64,000 bases of DNA from JAXMDT01 sp046348685 (GTDB lineage Bacteria > Pseudomonadota > Alphaproteobacteria > Rickettsiales > UBA998): positions 62,001-126,000 of the forward strand of contig JAXMDT010000001.1 of the NCBI GenBank assembly GCA_046348685.1, given 5' to 3'. Both the position numbers and the translations under genes were made by a program. Under the pieces are notes generated by a model. It saw nothing but the letters and a program-made list of their open reading frames with translations. It did no database searches and had not been told where the DNA came from. Shown here piece after piece: positions 1-8,328 of the stretch (its first letter is position 1; each line of letters opens with the position of its first letter).

Positions 1-49
1 TTTGAATACTCAATAGCTTGGGTTCGCCCTGTGTTTAGGAGGCTTTGTT

Positions 50-1921
50 ATGGATTTTAATGTTAAGGATTATGGCGCAAAGGGTGATGGGGTTACCAAC
101 GATACGCTGGCTATCCAGAAAGCCCTTGATGCGGCGTACAAAGCTGGGGGTGGCACGGTCATTCTCGGTAAAGGTACATTCATTGTTAAAGGCACGAGCG
201 ATCCGTCGGATGGCTGCCTCCTTATAAAAGACAATGTCACTTTGTCCGGCGCAGGCATGGGACAATCCATCATCAAGCTCCAGGATAACTGGAATCATAA
301 AGTCACCGGAATCGTGCGCACCGAAAGCGGTGTCATTACGAAAAACGTCACGGTGCAGGACCTGACCATCGACGGCAATATGCAGCATAATGTCGGCGAA
401 GTGGACGGCGTGTTCTGCGGCGTTGCCCCAGGTAGTACAAAAGCAGATGAGAATATCACTTTCCAGCGTATGGAAATTCACAGCGTTTCGCGCTACGGGT
501 TTGACCCGCATGAAATTACCAAGAATCTGGTGATCCGCGATTCCGTTGCACACCATAATGGAAAAGACGGTTTCGTCGCCGACTTCCAGATGGACGGCAC
601 CTTTGAAAATAACATCGCGTATGCCAATGGGCGCCACGGTTTCAATATCGTGACCGGCACGGTCGGGTTCGTCGCTAAAGACCTCACGGCATATGATAAC
701 GGTTCCAATGGCATCGTTGTCCAGCGCGGCAGCGACCTGCGCGAATGGTCGCGCGACGTGCGCATCGAAGGCGGGCAGTACTATCACAACGGCGAAGAGG
801 GCATCCTCGTTAAAATCAGCAAGAATGTGACGGTAACCGGCGCAGAAGTCTTCGAAAACGTCCGCTACGGTATCCACGTTGCGGGTTCCAACGGCGTTGC
901 CGTTTATGGAAACCGTGTTCATGACAATGCCATCAACGGCGGCGGTTTCGACGAAATCCGCGTTGACCAATATGATGATCGCGCCGGGGCTACAGGCCAG
1001 ATCTGGGGCTCGAAAAATGTCTTCGTTACGCTGAATAATATTTACACCGAGTCGCATAAAAGCGCCTGGGGCGTACGCGTGATGAACGATACGTCGAGCG
1101 ATATTCATGTCCACGATAATATGGCTACGGGTTCTTATAAGGGTGACGCCTGGTTCAGCACCAACACCGATACGGATGTCAGCGGCATGACGCCATACGA
1201 TCCACTTCCGCCGACGAACACGGACGACGTAGGCGTCAATTTCAGTTTATTCGACAGAGTGATTCTCGGCGATCCTACGCATGATTCCCTTATCGGCGGC
1301 GCGGGTAAGGATTACATCAGTGGCCATGAAGGGAATGATACGCTAAAAGGCGGCAGCGGCGATGATGTTATAAAAGGCGGCATCGGCGCGGATAGCATCC
1401 TGGGCGATGTCGGCAATGACGATGTCAGCGGCGGGGCGGGAGCCGATTATCTGGAAGGCGGCCGCGGCGCGGATACGATCAGCGGCGGCGATGATAACGA
1501 TACGATCTTGAGCGGCAGCGAAGCCGATAGCATCTCCGGCGACAAAGGCGATGACTATCTCAGCAGCTTCGACGGCAATGATTACCTGAACGGCGGCGAG
1601 GGGAACGATGATCTTCGCGGCGGCGCCGGTAACGATACGCTGGTCGGCGGCCCTGGAAATGACATGATGTATGGCGGCACGGGCTACGATAAATTTGTGA
1701 TTCAGAACGCGCGCTCTATCGAATATGTCAATGATTTCCAGCATGGGATCGACAAGATCGACCTAAGCGAATTCACCTTCACCGATGCCAATGATCTGAA
1801 GGCGGCGGCCGTGGTTACGGAAATACGCGGCGGCGTGAACCTCGCGCTCGATGCCGATACGACCGTCCAGGTGAAGGGGCTGCTGCTCGCCGATCTGAGT
1901 GATGATGATTTCATCTTCTAG
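50..1921 (+). CDS. AlgE-type mannuronan C5-epimerase with C-terminal RTX repeats
   Basis: Predicted secreted calcium-dependent enzyme converting D-mannuronate to L-guluronate residues in polymeric alginate. Residues 1-45 match the Pectate_lyase_3-like opening of the AlgE A-module (MDFNVKDYGAKGDG), followed by a right-handed parallel beta-helix to about residue 390. The catalytic set known from AlgE4 is present at the same numbering: Y149, D152 and H154 in YGFDPHE, and D178 in GFVAD. Residues about 415-560 are nonapeptide GGxGxD RTX repeats (the R-module), and the C-terminus (DDFIF) resembles a type I secretion tail; there is no N-terminal signal peptide. AGGAGG lies 7 nt before the ATG. A terminator follows. 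Epimerase activity is inferred from the conserved residues; a lyase side activity cannot be excluded. Confidence 0.9.
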   Translation: MDFNVKDYGAKGDGVTNDTLAIQKALDAAYKAGGGTVILGKGTFIVKGTSDPSDGCLLIKDNVTLSGAGMGQSIIKLQDNWNHKVTGIVRTESGVITKNVTVQDLTIDGNMQHNVGEVDGVFCGVAPGSTKADENITFQRMEIHSVSRYGFDPHEITKNLVIRDSVAHHNGKDGFVADFQMDGTFENNIAYANGRHGFNIVTGTVGFVAKDLTAYDNGSNGIVVQRGSDLREWSRDVRIEGGQYYHNGEEGILVKISKNVTVTGAEVFENVRYGIHVAGSNGVAVYGNRVHDNAINGGGFDEIRVDQYDDRAGATGQIWGSKNVFVTLNNIYTESHKSAWGVRVMNDTSSDIHVHDNMATGSYKGDAWFSTNTDTDVSGMTPYDPLPPTNTDDVGVNFSLFDRVILGDPTHDSLIGGAGKDYISGHEGNDTLKGGSGDDVIKGGIGADSILGDVGNDDVSGGAGADYLEGGRGADTISGGDDNDTILSGSEADSISGDKGDDYLSSFDGNDYLNGGEGNDDLRGGAGNDTLVGGPGNDMMYGGTGYDKFVIQNARSIEYVNDFQHGIDKIDLSEFTFTDANDLKAAAVVTEIRGGVNLALDADTTVQVKGLLLADLSDDDFIF

Positions 1922-2000
1922 AAAAATTTTACAAACCATCTCCTAAACGACATGGTTTGTTTATTGCACACCTGACTAAACTCATTCCGCTTGCCGACTT

Positions 2001-2038
2001 GTGCCTGCTTTCTCACGGGAGCAGGCACTTTTTTTATT
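2001..2038 (+). terminator. Intrinsic terminator after the epimerase gene
   Basis: A perfect 9-bp stem (gtgcctgct / agcaggcac) with a 10-nt loop is followed by a run of seven T. It lies 80 nt after the epimerase stop codon. The rest of the 1922-2233 gap holds no convincing gene; a 64-codon ORF running through this terminator is not believable. Confidence 0.85.
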
Positions 2039-2233
2039 TTAACGTGCGATGGCTTGCTGCAAATTTCGGCGCACTCCGCTTAGGCGCTCTTGTCCCAGAA
2101 TTTTCACAGAACCGCAACGCGTTGGGCGAGATGTGTTATATTAATCAATAAGATAAAAATTATGCGTGTTGTCATAAAATCGTAAACGGTAGCGGTTATA
2201 TCCTTCGCATCACCTAAAATAAGAAGAAAAAAA

Positions 2234-3025
2234 ATGTCGAAACATTCAAATGGCTCCAATGGCTTTCACGGTCAACGTGAAGCAGCAAAAACATACTCAA
2301 ATAGAGTACAGCGTCGTGAAAAAGGTCAAGGCCATCGCCATGACGATCCACGCCATAAAAGGCGCAAGATCAATCGGACATTGGGAGCGGAAGCGGAATT
2401 ACATACTGAGCATGCCAATAAGGTTTTAAGTGGAAATGGTACGAATGGACATGGTTTGAATGGAAACGGAAGTGAGTTTGCGCCGCAATCGCAATTTCAT
2501 GTACTACAAGATGCGTCTGATAGAAATATCGAGATCGCAAGAAATAGCCATTTTGTTATCTATATGCACTGCGGCGATCACACGCCGATTCATGTGCATG
2601 TACAAACTCTTAATCCAGATGCAGAGCCGCAGCGGGCACGATTTGTCGTTATTGATAATGAGGATGGTACGTTAAGCACAGAGCCTTATCCTTATACGCA
2701 TGCACCCGATGCTAACGAAGATGGCAGTGTAAAAGCAGCGCCGCTGCGCCGCGCTCATAAATTCAACATGAACATGTCGGACCTCACGTTTGCTAAGGGT
2801 TTTGTTGGCAAACATGTCGATGCCATCGTCGATCTTTGGCATCAACATAATGGTCCGGCAACGCCCTTAAAACGAACTGAGGCGGATCCCCAAATGTTCA
2901 ATCCAGATTTATTGTTTGGCGAAGAAGAACATCGTGCCGCAACATGGGATGCGCGAGATGGCACCGGAAAAGTATGGGGCGCTGACTTAAAAAGAAATTC
3001 TGGCGGATTTGGTTTCAGAAAATAA
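2234..3025 (+). CDS. Hypothetical protein with a His-rich DUF4160-like core
   Basis: Unrecognised 263-residue protein. Residues 1-95 are low-complexity, basic and rich in Gly, Asn and His, probably disordered. Residues about 105-205 look folded and contain HTPIHVHV followed by a short acidic beta-rich stretch and a helix ending in DLWHQHNG. This loosely resembles the DUF4160 layout (a PPHFHV-type motif, then a C-terminal helix), but the similarity is weak. There is no signal peptide or membrane segment. An A-rich stretch with aagaagaaa precedes the ATG. Base composition is lower in GC than the neighbouring CorC-like gene. Function unknown. Confidence 0.7.
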   Translation: MSKHSNGSNGFHGQREAAKTYSNRVQRREKGQGHRHDDPRHKRRKINRTLGAEAELHTEHANKVLSGNGTNGHGLNGNGSEFAPQSQFHVLQDASDRNIEIARNSHFVIYMHCGDHTPIHVHVQTLNPDAEPQRARFVVIDNEDGTLSTEPYPYTHAPDANEDGSVKAAPLRRAHKFNMNMSDLTFAKGFVGKHVDAIVDLWHQHNGPATPLKRTEADPQMFNPDLLFGEEEHRAATWDARDGTGKVWGADLKRNSGGFGFRK

Positions 3026-3068
3026 TCCCACATATCATTTTTATTACCGTCCAGTTTATGCAAGAACA

Positions 3069-3128
3069 GCAGAGGCGATTATGAATGTCCGGTCTTAGCG
3101 CATCCGCCGGACGGCCATAAGCCTCTGC
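3069..3128 (+). promoter_or_regulatory. Long hairpin abutting the start of the CorC-like gene
   Basis: gcagaggc at 3069-3076 pairs with gcctctgc at 3121-3128, extended inward by ATT/ATG-type pairs, and an inner gtccgg / ccggac stem lies between. The element ends six bases before the ATG at 3135 and leaves no room for a normal Shine-Dalgarno sequence. There is no T-run, so it is not a simple terminator. It may be a 5'-UTR regulatory structure or a dispersed palindromic repeat. Confidence 0.5.
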
Positions 3129-3134
3129 GCTCAT

Positions 3135-4430
3135 ATGATTGTCGACATCATTATTATTTTTCTCCTGATCGCGTTAAACGGCCTGTTTGCCATGGCCGAA
3201 CTCGCGATTGTCTCCGCCCGCCGCGGCAGACTGCTCGCTAAAGTCGACGAGGGCAGCCATCGCGCCAAAATCGCGCTGACGCTAAAAGACAATCCTGCCA
3301 CGCTGCTTTCCACTATCCAAATCGGCATCACGTCGATTGGCATTCTCTCCGGCATGTATTCCGGCTCAACCATTGCTGAACCGTTCGGCGAATTCCTTTC
3401 CGGCTTTTCGTTTCTCGCCAGGCACGGAGACGACGTCGCGGTCGCCATCGTCGTGACGGTCGTGACATTTGCCTCGCTGATTATCGGCGAACTGGTGCCT
3501 AAGCAAATCGCGCTGCATCATGCCGACAGGATTGCCCTATTGAGCGCGCGGCCGCTTATGCTGCTTTCAACCTTCAGCAAACCTTTGGTGGCGTTTCTCA
3601 ATGCAACGAATCACGCGGTTCTCACGCTGCTCGGCATCAAGGAAAACGAAGCGGCGACAACCAATGAAGAAGATGTGAAAGCCGTCATCGCCGAAGGCCA
3701 GGCGACGGGCGCGCTGGATAAGCAGGAGCAGCGCATGCTGGAAAATGTGCTGCGGCTCGACGCGATTCCCGTGCGCGCAACGATGACCCACCGGCAGGAT
3801 ATTACGTTTTTCAACATCGGGGAAGCGAAGGAGTCGATTCTCGCCAAGATACGGGATGTCCAGCACTCGCACTATCCGCTATGCGATGATAAAGGCGCCG
3901 TCGCCGGAACCGTCAGCCTGAAGTATCTTATCTCTCATATCTGCATGCCAGGCGATCCTGATCTGAAATCCATTGCAACAAAAACATTGACGCTGTCGGA
4001 AAGCGCCACCGTGCGCGAGGCGCTCGACCGTTTCAGAAAAACGAAAGTGCATACGGCGATCCTCGTCGATGAATATGGCAGCCTCGAGGGTATCATTACG
4101 CTGAAGGATATTCTGGAAGCCATCGTGGGCATGATGCCGGAACAGATGGATCAAAACAGTTTCAGTATTGTAAAACGCAAGGACGGCAGCTGGCTGGTTG
4201 ACGGATTGATGCCGCTCTTTGAACTGGAAGGCCGCCTCGGCATCAAAAAGATGCAGGACGAAAGCGGCGCATATACAACCCTTGCCGGATTCGTGCTGCA
4301 TCACCTCCGCCAACTTCCTTCGACAGGCGACCTGCTCGAGTGGGAAGGCTACTTGTTTGAAATCGTCGATATGGATGCAAACCGTATTGATAAGCTGCTA
4401 ATTAAAAAACAAGAAATAACAGGTACATAA
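3135..4430 (+). CDS. CNNM/HlyC-CorC family membrane protein (DUF21-CBS-CorC_HlyC)
   Basis: Inner-membrane protein of the family that includes CorC, YtfL/YfjD and the so-called hemolysins (TlyC), linked to divalent cation (Mg/Co) homeostasis. Residues 1-190 form the DUF21 transmembrane domain with about four hydrophobic segments and the family motif GELVPKQIAL near residue 120. Residues about 210-340 are two CBS domains, the second containing VDEYGSLEGIITLKDILEAI. Residues about 350-430 are the CorC_HlyC domain (DGSWLVDGLMPL...). The 431-residue length is normal for the full-length family. No Shine-Dalgarno is visible; a hairpin ends just before the ATG. Substrate cannot be assigned from sequence. 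Confidence 0.9.
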   Translation: MIVDIIIIFLLIALNGLFAMAELAIVSARRGRLLAKVDEGSHRAKIALTLKDNPATLLSTIQIGITSIGILSGMYSGSTIAEPFGEFLSGFSFLARHGDDVAVAIVVTVVTFASLIIGELVPKQIALHHADRIALLSARPLMLLSTFSKPLVAFLNATNHAVLTLLGIKENEAATTNEEDVKAVIAEGQATGALDKQEQRMLENVLRLDAIPVRATMTHRQDITFFNIGEAKESILAKIRDVQHSHYPLCDDKGAVAGTVSLKYLISHICMPGDPDLKSIATKTLTLSESATVREALDRFRKTKVHTAILVDEYGSLEGIITLKDILEAIVGMMPEQMDQNSFSIVKRKDGSWLVDGLMPLFELEGRLGIKKMQDESGAYTTLAGFVLHHLRQLPSTGDLLEWEGYLFEIVDMDANRIDKLLIKKQEITGT

Positions 4431-4512
4431 GGGCTGCTTTTTAGTCATAAAACTGTCATTTTACATTGCCCGGATCACTCTGTAGGTTTTGCAAAAAAAG
4501 AAGGCGAAACCT

Positions 4513-5571
4513 ATGTCCCCCGCACCCGAAACAGAGATTTCCTCGAAAGATTATGCATTAGCAGAGGCTCTCGGTAAGTTTTCACAAAGTGGAAAACTGA
4601 CGCACGGCAGCTTGCAAACGATGGCGGAGATTGCCGGTCTTACGGCTGCGACACTTCTTAAAGAAGTACAGGAGGGTCAGCTTTCGACAGCATCAGCTGA
4701 TGCGCTAAGCGCAAGCTTAGGCGGTATGATTACCAGCTTTAAAGACTTAAGTCGCTTTGTAGAGCCAATAAATAATAGGCCTGCCGCGAAGCTGCGTCCT
4801 GCTCTCCCAGATGTCGTTTCCGCACCAACTCAAACTTCTGTAGAAGAGCAAGAGGAAAAGGTACTGGATAAAAAGAAGCCTTCTGATGCGAAAAGAGCTA
4901 AAGCAGGGCGTCCGCGTAAAGAAAAAGATGAAAAGCAAAATGGGGCAGGAAAACTACCGGCGGCTCCCGTTTTAGAATTGTTGCCGGACACAACTGTGCG
5001 TCCGCGTACGGCAACAGAAGTTTTTAGAACAGGACATAGGAGTGAAGTTCTTGGCTACCGGACGGATAATTTTCCATTGCCGCCAAAAGTAGACCTAGAT
5101 GCTGCTCCATCATTTCAAGAAACTGCTTTGCCGTCTGTTTCCTATACCGATGAGCAGATTGATCAAGCAAAAGCGGTCTTGAAAACATATCCCGCCGATA
5201 GGGTGCTTCAGGAAGGAATAGAACGTTTAAGTCCGGATTACGATGCTCGAAAGCGCATGATTCGTAGAGAAGTTGGAATGCACGCGGATGCACATGCTTT
5301 CAATCCTATCCACCATAAACTTGGCACCCGTCTTAATTCATGGACGGTTGCGCGCCGCTTCGATGAGTTGTTTCAAAAACATGGCATGTTCGAAGGGGAA
5401 AACAGGCTTCAATCACCCGTCGCATTGTTATATGCGCTCGCGAATAATCTCGATCCGATGACAGGGAAAAAACCAGGCGAAGAGCAAACAATCTATCACG
5501 GTCAACGCATTTTGGATGCGCAGAGGGAAAGGCTATTAGCGCCAACGGCAAAAAAAACCGGCCGATACTAA
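4513..5571 (+). CDS. Hypothetical protein with an AT-hook-like basic linker
   Basis: Unrecognised cytoplasmic protein of 352 residues. I place the start at ATG 4513 because agaagg lies about 10 nt upstream; an in-frame TTG at 4489 adds eight residues but has no ribosome site. Residues about 10-95 are helical and alanine-rich. Residues about 100-165 are charged and low-complexity, with an AT-hook-like KAGRPRKEK. Residues about 200-350 look globular (ARKRMIRREVGMHADAHAF, then NSWTVARRFDELF). DNA or RNA binding is a guess from the basic linker. No terminator is evident; the bufferin operon begins about 200 bp downstream. Confidence 0.65.
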   Translation: MSPAPETEISSKDYALAEALGKFSQSGKLTHGSLQTMAEIAGLTAATLLKEVQEGQLSTASADALSASLGGMITSFKDLSRFVEPINNRPAAKLRPALPDVVSAPTQTSVEEQEEKVLDKKKPSDAKRAKAGRPRKEKDEKQNGAGKLPAAPVLELLPDTTVRPRTATEVFRTGHRSEVLGYRTDNFPLPPKVDLDAAPSFQETALPSVSYTDEQIDQAKAVLKTYPADRVLQEGIERLSPDYDARKRMIRREVGMHADAHAFNPIHHKLGTRLNSWTVARRFDELFQKHGMFEGENRLQSPVALLYALANNLDPMTGKKPGEEQTIYHGQRILDAQRERLLAPTAKKTGRY

Positions 5572-5776
5572 TTTGGCTTTGAATAATGTGTGTCTTTTGC
5601 ACACGACGAAAAATCGAGTGTTGCACCGAGTAAACATTTTTATCAAGCCGCCAAAAATTCTACATATAAGTCTTGTAATACCCTTGCCGACGAAACGGGG
5701 AAAGACTAGCTTCTTGCCACCGGAAGCAGGCGGTTCTGTTTCCGGCTATCATCAGATCAATTAAGGGAGTTTCCTT

Positions 5777-6043
5777 ATGTCTACATCTAAAAAACTTGCC
5801 ACTGCTGCACTCGCTGGTTTTCTCAGCGCAGGTATTGTAGGCGCTGGCGTTGCGCATGCTGCTGACGGTGCGATGGAAAAATCGGCCACCGCTGGCGCGA
5901 CGATGGAAAAACACGCATGCAAAGGCCAGAACTCCTGCAAAGGCAATGGCGGCTGCAAAGCCGGTGACAACGGCTGCAAAGGCAAAAACTCCTGCAAAGG
6001 TAAAGGCGGCTGCGCTACCGACGGCAGCAAGCCAGCTAAGTAA
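5777..6043 (+). CDS. bufA: Bufferin-like Cys-rich precursor peptide (BufA/GigA type)
   Basis: Likely precursor of a ribosomally made, post-translationally modified metal-buffering peptide exported to the periplasm. Residues 1-29 form a clear Sec signal peptide (hydrophobic core, AHA-A cleavage). The mature part has six cysteines, C48, C54, C60, C67, C73 and C79, as two near-identical units CKGxNSCKGxGGC spaced 19 residues apart. Known bufferin precursors of this class are modified at cysteines by the MNIO/DUF692 enzyme encoded next. A good aagggag site precedes the ATG by seven bases. The operon continues with the MNIO gene 56 nt later, its DUF2063 partner, and DoxX. Copper as the ligand is inferred from the family. 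Confidence 0.85.
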   Translation: MSTSKKLATAALAGFLSAGIVGAGVAHAADGAMEKSATAGATMEKHACKGQNSCKGNGGCKAGDNGCKGKNSCKGKGGCATDGSKPAK

Positions 6044-6099
6044 TATTGCTGTTTACTCCCTGGGGGCGTCCGCTTATGCTGGCGCTTCCAGGGGTAAAC

Positions 6100-6900
6100 A
6101 TGAACCGCACTTCAGATGACTTCCCGCATTTAGGCTTCGGCCTCGGCCTACGTATTCCGCATTATACGCATATATTCGAACATTGGCCGGACGTTGACTG
6201 GTTCGAAATCATTTCCGAAAATTTCATGGACACCGACGGCAGGCCAAAGCGCAACCTTGCCCGTATCCGCGAGCGTTATCCCGTCGTCATGCATGGCATC
6301 GCTCTTTCCATCGGCACCGTCGATCCACTTAATTCCGAATATCTGCAGAAACTGAAAAACCTGATCGATTTCGTGCAGCCTGCATGGGTTTCCGATCATC
6401 TCTGCTGGACGGGTATTGCCCACAAAAATTCACATGATTTGCTGCCGGTGCCTTATACGGAAGAGGCGCTGAAACATATCGTGGCGCGCATCAAGCAGGT
6501 GCAGGATTTTCTGGAGCGCCCTATTGCGCTTGAAAATCCGTCTACGTATCTCGAATTCAAAAGCTCGCGTATTCCCGAGCAGGAATTCATCGCGGCGATG
6601 ACGAAGGATTCCGGTTGTAGCCTGCTGCTTGATGTGAACAACGTCTATGTCAGCTGTTATAACCACCGGCTTGACCCGAAAGCCTATATCGATGCGCTGC
6701 CACTCGACAAAGTCGCGCAGATCCATCTCTCCGGACATAGCAACATGGGCACGCATATCGTCGATACGCATGATGATCACGTGGTCGATGAGGTGTGGAA
6801 GCTTTATCGTTATGTGGTTCATAAAGCGGGGAGAGTGCCGAATACCATGGTCGATGGGATGATAATATTCCCGAATGGGACGTGCTGTATGCGGAACTAG
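6100..6900 (+). CDS. bufB: MNIO (DUF692) bufferin-modifying enzyme, frame broken near its end
   Basis: Multinuclear non-heme iron oxidase of the DUF692 family, which modifies cysteines of bufferin precursors. Seen: GFGLGLR at the start, WFEIISENFM, MHGIALSIG, VSDHLCW, LENPSTYL, LLLDVNNVYVS and HLSGH, then DTHDDHVVDEVW; these carry the His, Asp and Glu residues that bind iron in the TIM barrel. ATG 6100 has AGGGG seven bases upstream; an in-frame TTG at 6046 is less likely. At 6854-6855 one base appears to be missing: adding it turns MVDGMI into MVEWDDNIPEWDVLYAEL, the expected ending, in the frame that runs on into the DUF2063 gene. As given, this frame stops at 6900. Confidence 0.85.
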   Translation: MNRTSDDFPHLGFGLGLRIPHYTHIFEHWPDVDWFEIISENFMDTDGRPKRNLARIRERYPVVMHGIALSIGTVDPLNSEYLQKLKNLIDFVQPAWVSDHLCWTGIAHKNSHDLLPVPYTEEALKHIVARIKQVQDFLERPIALENPSTYLEFKSSRIPEQEFIAAMTKDSGCSLLLDVNNVYVSCYNHRLDPKAYIDALPLDKVAQIHLSGHSNMGTHIVDTHDDHVVDEVWKLYRYVVHKAGRVPNTMVDGMIIFPNGTCCMRN

Positions 6901-7799
6901 GCAAGGCGAAAGCAGCCGCTGCCGATGCGAAAAACTATGCGCCTCTGCCTGACCTGGCGCGCCAGCAAACGCCCTACAGAATCAATAGCGATGTTCCGCT
7001 CGCCGATTCGCAGGCGACAATGCAAACGGCGATTCTTGGTGGCAGCGCCATCGATACGAAGCCTGATCAGTGGATTCGCGCTAAAGAGCAATTCGCGCCA
7101 GCCGACCAGCTTGCCGTTTATATCAATGGCTATCGCTACCGGCTCTATGATATTACGGCTGAAGATTATCCCGTCCTGAAACATTACCTTGGCGATGACG
7201 AATTCAGCCGGTTGATTGATGCATTCATCGAACACACGCCTTCCTCGCATTTTAATGTCAACCGCTACGCCAGCCATATGCCCGCGTTCGTGGCAGTGCA
7301 TCTGGCAGAGGATACCTTCGCCTATGAATTGGCGGTACTGGAAACCGCGGTTTCGCAACTGACTGACCCTGAAGAAACTACGCCACTGGAGCCATCCCAC
7401 CTCGCCGGCATCACACCGGAAACACTCATGGAAACCGTACTCCATCCGCGAGAAGCGCTGCAGCTTCTGGCATTCGAGTATCAGGCCAACGAGTATTTCA
7501 ATGCAGTGAAAAATGAAGAATCCCCAGCGCCTGTGGAGAAAAAGAGTTATCTTGCCGTGTTTCGCCACGAAGACGTAGTCTGGCGTATGCCGCTTGGCGA
7601 AAATGAATATCGCCTTCTAAAGCAATTATTTGCGGGAATGCCAATTGGCAAAGCGTTAGAAGCCATGCAAGCCGAACTTGGGTTGCCCGAGGAAGAACTG
7701 AGCGCCGAACTGATGAACTGGTTTTCGCGATGGATGCGCAATGGTTTGCTAGCATATCGTACACCTACTAATCACGCACTGGAAAGGGAAGTCGCATGA
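6882..7799 (+). CDS. bufC: DUF2063 (BufC/HvfC-type) partner, probably fused to the MNIO enzyme
   Basis: The DUF2063 domain, thought to bring the precursor peptide to the MNIO enzyme, starts near base 7000 (LADSQATMQTAILGG) and includes LAVYINGYRYRLYDI and the ...EDYPVLKHYLGDDEFSRL core. The C-terminal part resembles the winged-helix-like tail of HvfC/BufC. The first 30 or so codons of this frame (IPEWDVLYAELGKAKAAA) are the C-terminus of the MNIO enzyme. No start with a ribosome site exists (GTG 6882 lies inside that MNIO tail). The simplest reading is one MNIO-DUF2063 fusion of about 566 residues from 6100 to 7799, split by a single-base loss. It ends in an ATGA overlap with the DoxX gene. 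Confidence 0.8.
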   Translation: MLYAELGKAKAAAADAKNYAPLPDLARQQTPYRINSDVPLADSQATMQTAILGGSAIDTKPDQWIRAKEQFAPADQLAVYINGYRYRLYDITAEDYPVLKHYLGDDEFSRLIDAFIEHTPSSHFNVNRYASHMPAFVAVHLAEDTFAYELAVLETAVSQLTDPEETTPLEPSHLAGITPETLMETVLHPREALQLLAFEYQANEYFNAVKNEESPAPVEKKSYLAVFRHEDVVWRMPLGENEYRLLKQLFAGMPIGKALEAMQAELGLPEEELSAELMNWFSRWMRNGLLAYRTPTNHALEREVA

Positions 7800-8257
7800 A
7801 TAAAATCGCTTATTTACTGATTGGCTGGCCACAATGGGTCAGCTCGCATTTTCTGTGGGCAGGGCCATTGGCGGCGCGAATTATTGTCGGCTATGTCTTC
7901 ATGCTGACCGGCTGGGCTAAGCTTAATAACCTCGATGTGATGATCGAAAATTTTCGTAGCTGGGGCATTCCGGCGCCGGAAATTTTGACGCCTTTTGTCT
8001 CGGGCGTCGAATGTTTCGGCGGGCTTTTTCTGATACTGGGGCTGCTGACACGCGTCGCGGGCGGCATGCTCTCCGGCGTCATGGTGGTGGCGGTCATTTC
8101 AGCAAAATGGGCGGATGTCGATTCACTGGAAACTTTATTAGGCTTTGAAGAATCAGCGTATCTTGCCATATTCTTTTGGCTGGCTGTGTCCGGCCCCGGC
8201 AGAGCCTCGCTGGATTACCTGATCTCAAAAAAGGCAGGCCTGCCCTGGATTGAGTAG
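7796..8257 (+). CDS. DoxX family membrane protein
   Basis: Small inner-membrane protein of 153 residues with four hydrophobic segments, typical of DoxX. Seen: AARIIVGYVFMLTGWAKL near residue 25, the family motif where a helix ends in GWxKL, then SGVECFGGLFLILGLLTR in the second helix. The start overlaps the DUF2063 stop as ATGA, implying translational coupling. In gold/copper-responsive gig and buf operons a DoxX gene usually closes the operon, so this is the expected fourth gene. Its exact role there is not established; quinone-linked electron supply to the MNIO enzyme is only a possibility. Confidence 0.9.
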   Translation: MNKIAYLLIGWPQWVSSHFLWAGPLAARIIVGYVFMLTGWAKLNNLDVMIENFRSWGIPAPEILTPFVSGVECFGGLFLILGLLTRVAGGMLSGVMVVAVISAKWADVDSLETLLGFEESAYLAIFFWLAVSGPGRASLDYLISKKAGLPWIE

Positions 8258-8328
8258 GAATTTGCCGTCAATGCTTATGGTTTTTTTATAGGATTTTCCG
8301 TAAGAATTTCTTCTTAAAAACTAACTGT

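Noticed and set aside
35..1114. 359-codon ORF on the minus strand opposite the epimerase
   Set aside because: It is antisense to a gene with full catalytic motifs, has no family features and no ribosome site.
1957..2151. 64-codon ORF after the epimerase
   Set aside because: It runs through a strong terminator hairpin and has no ribosome site.
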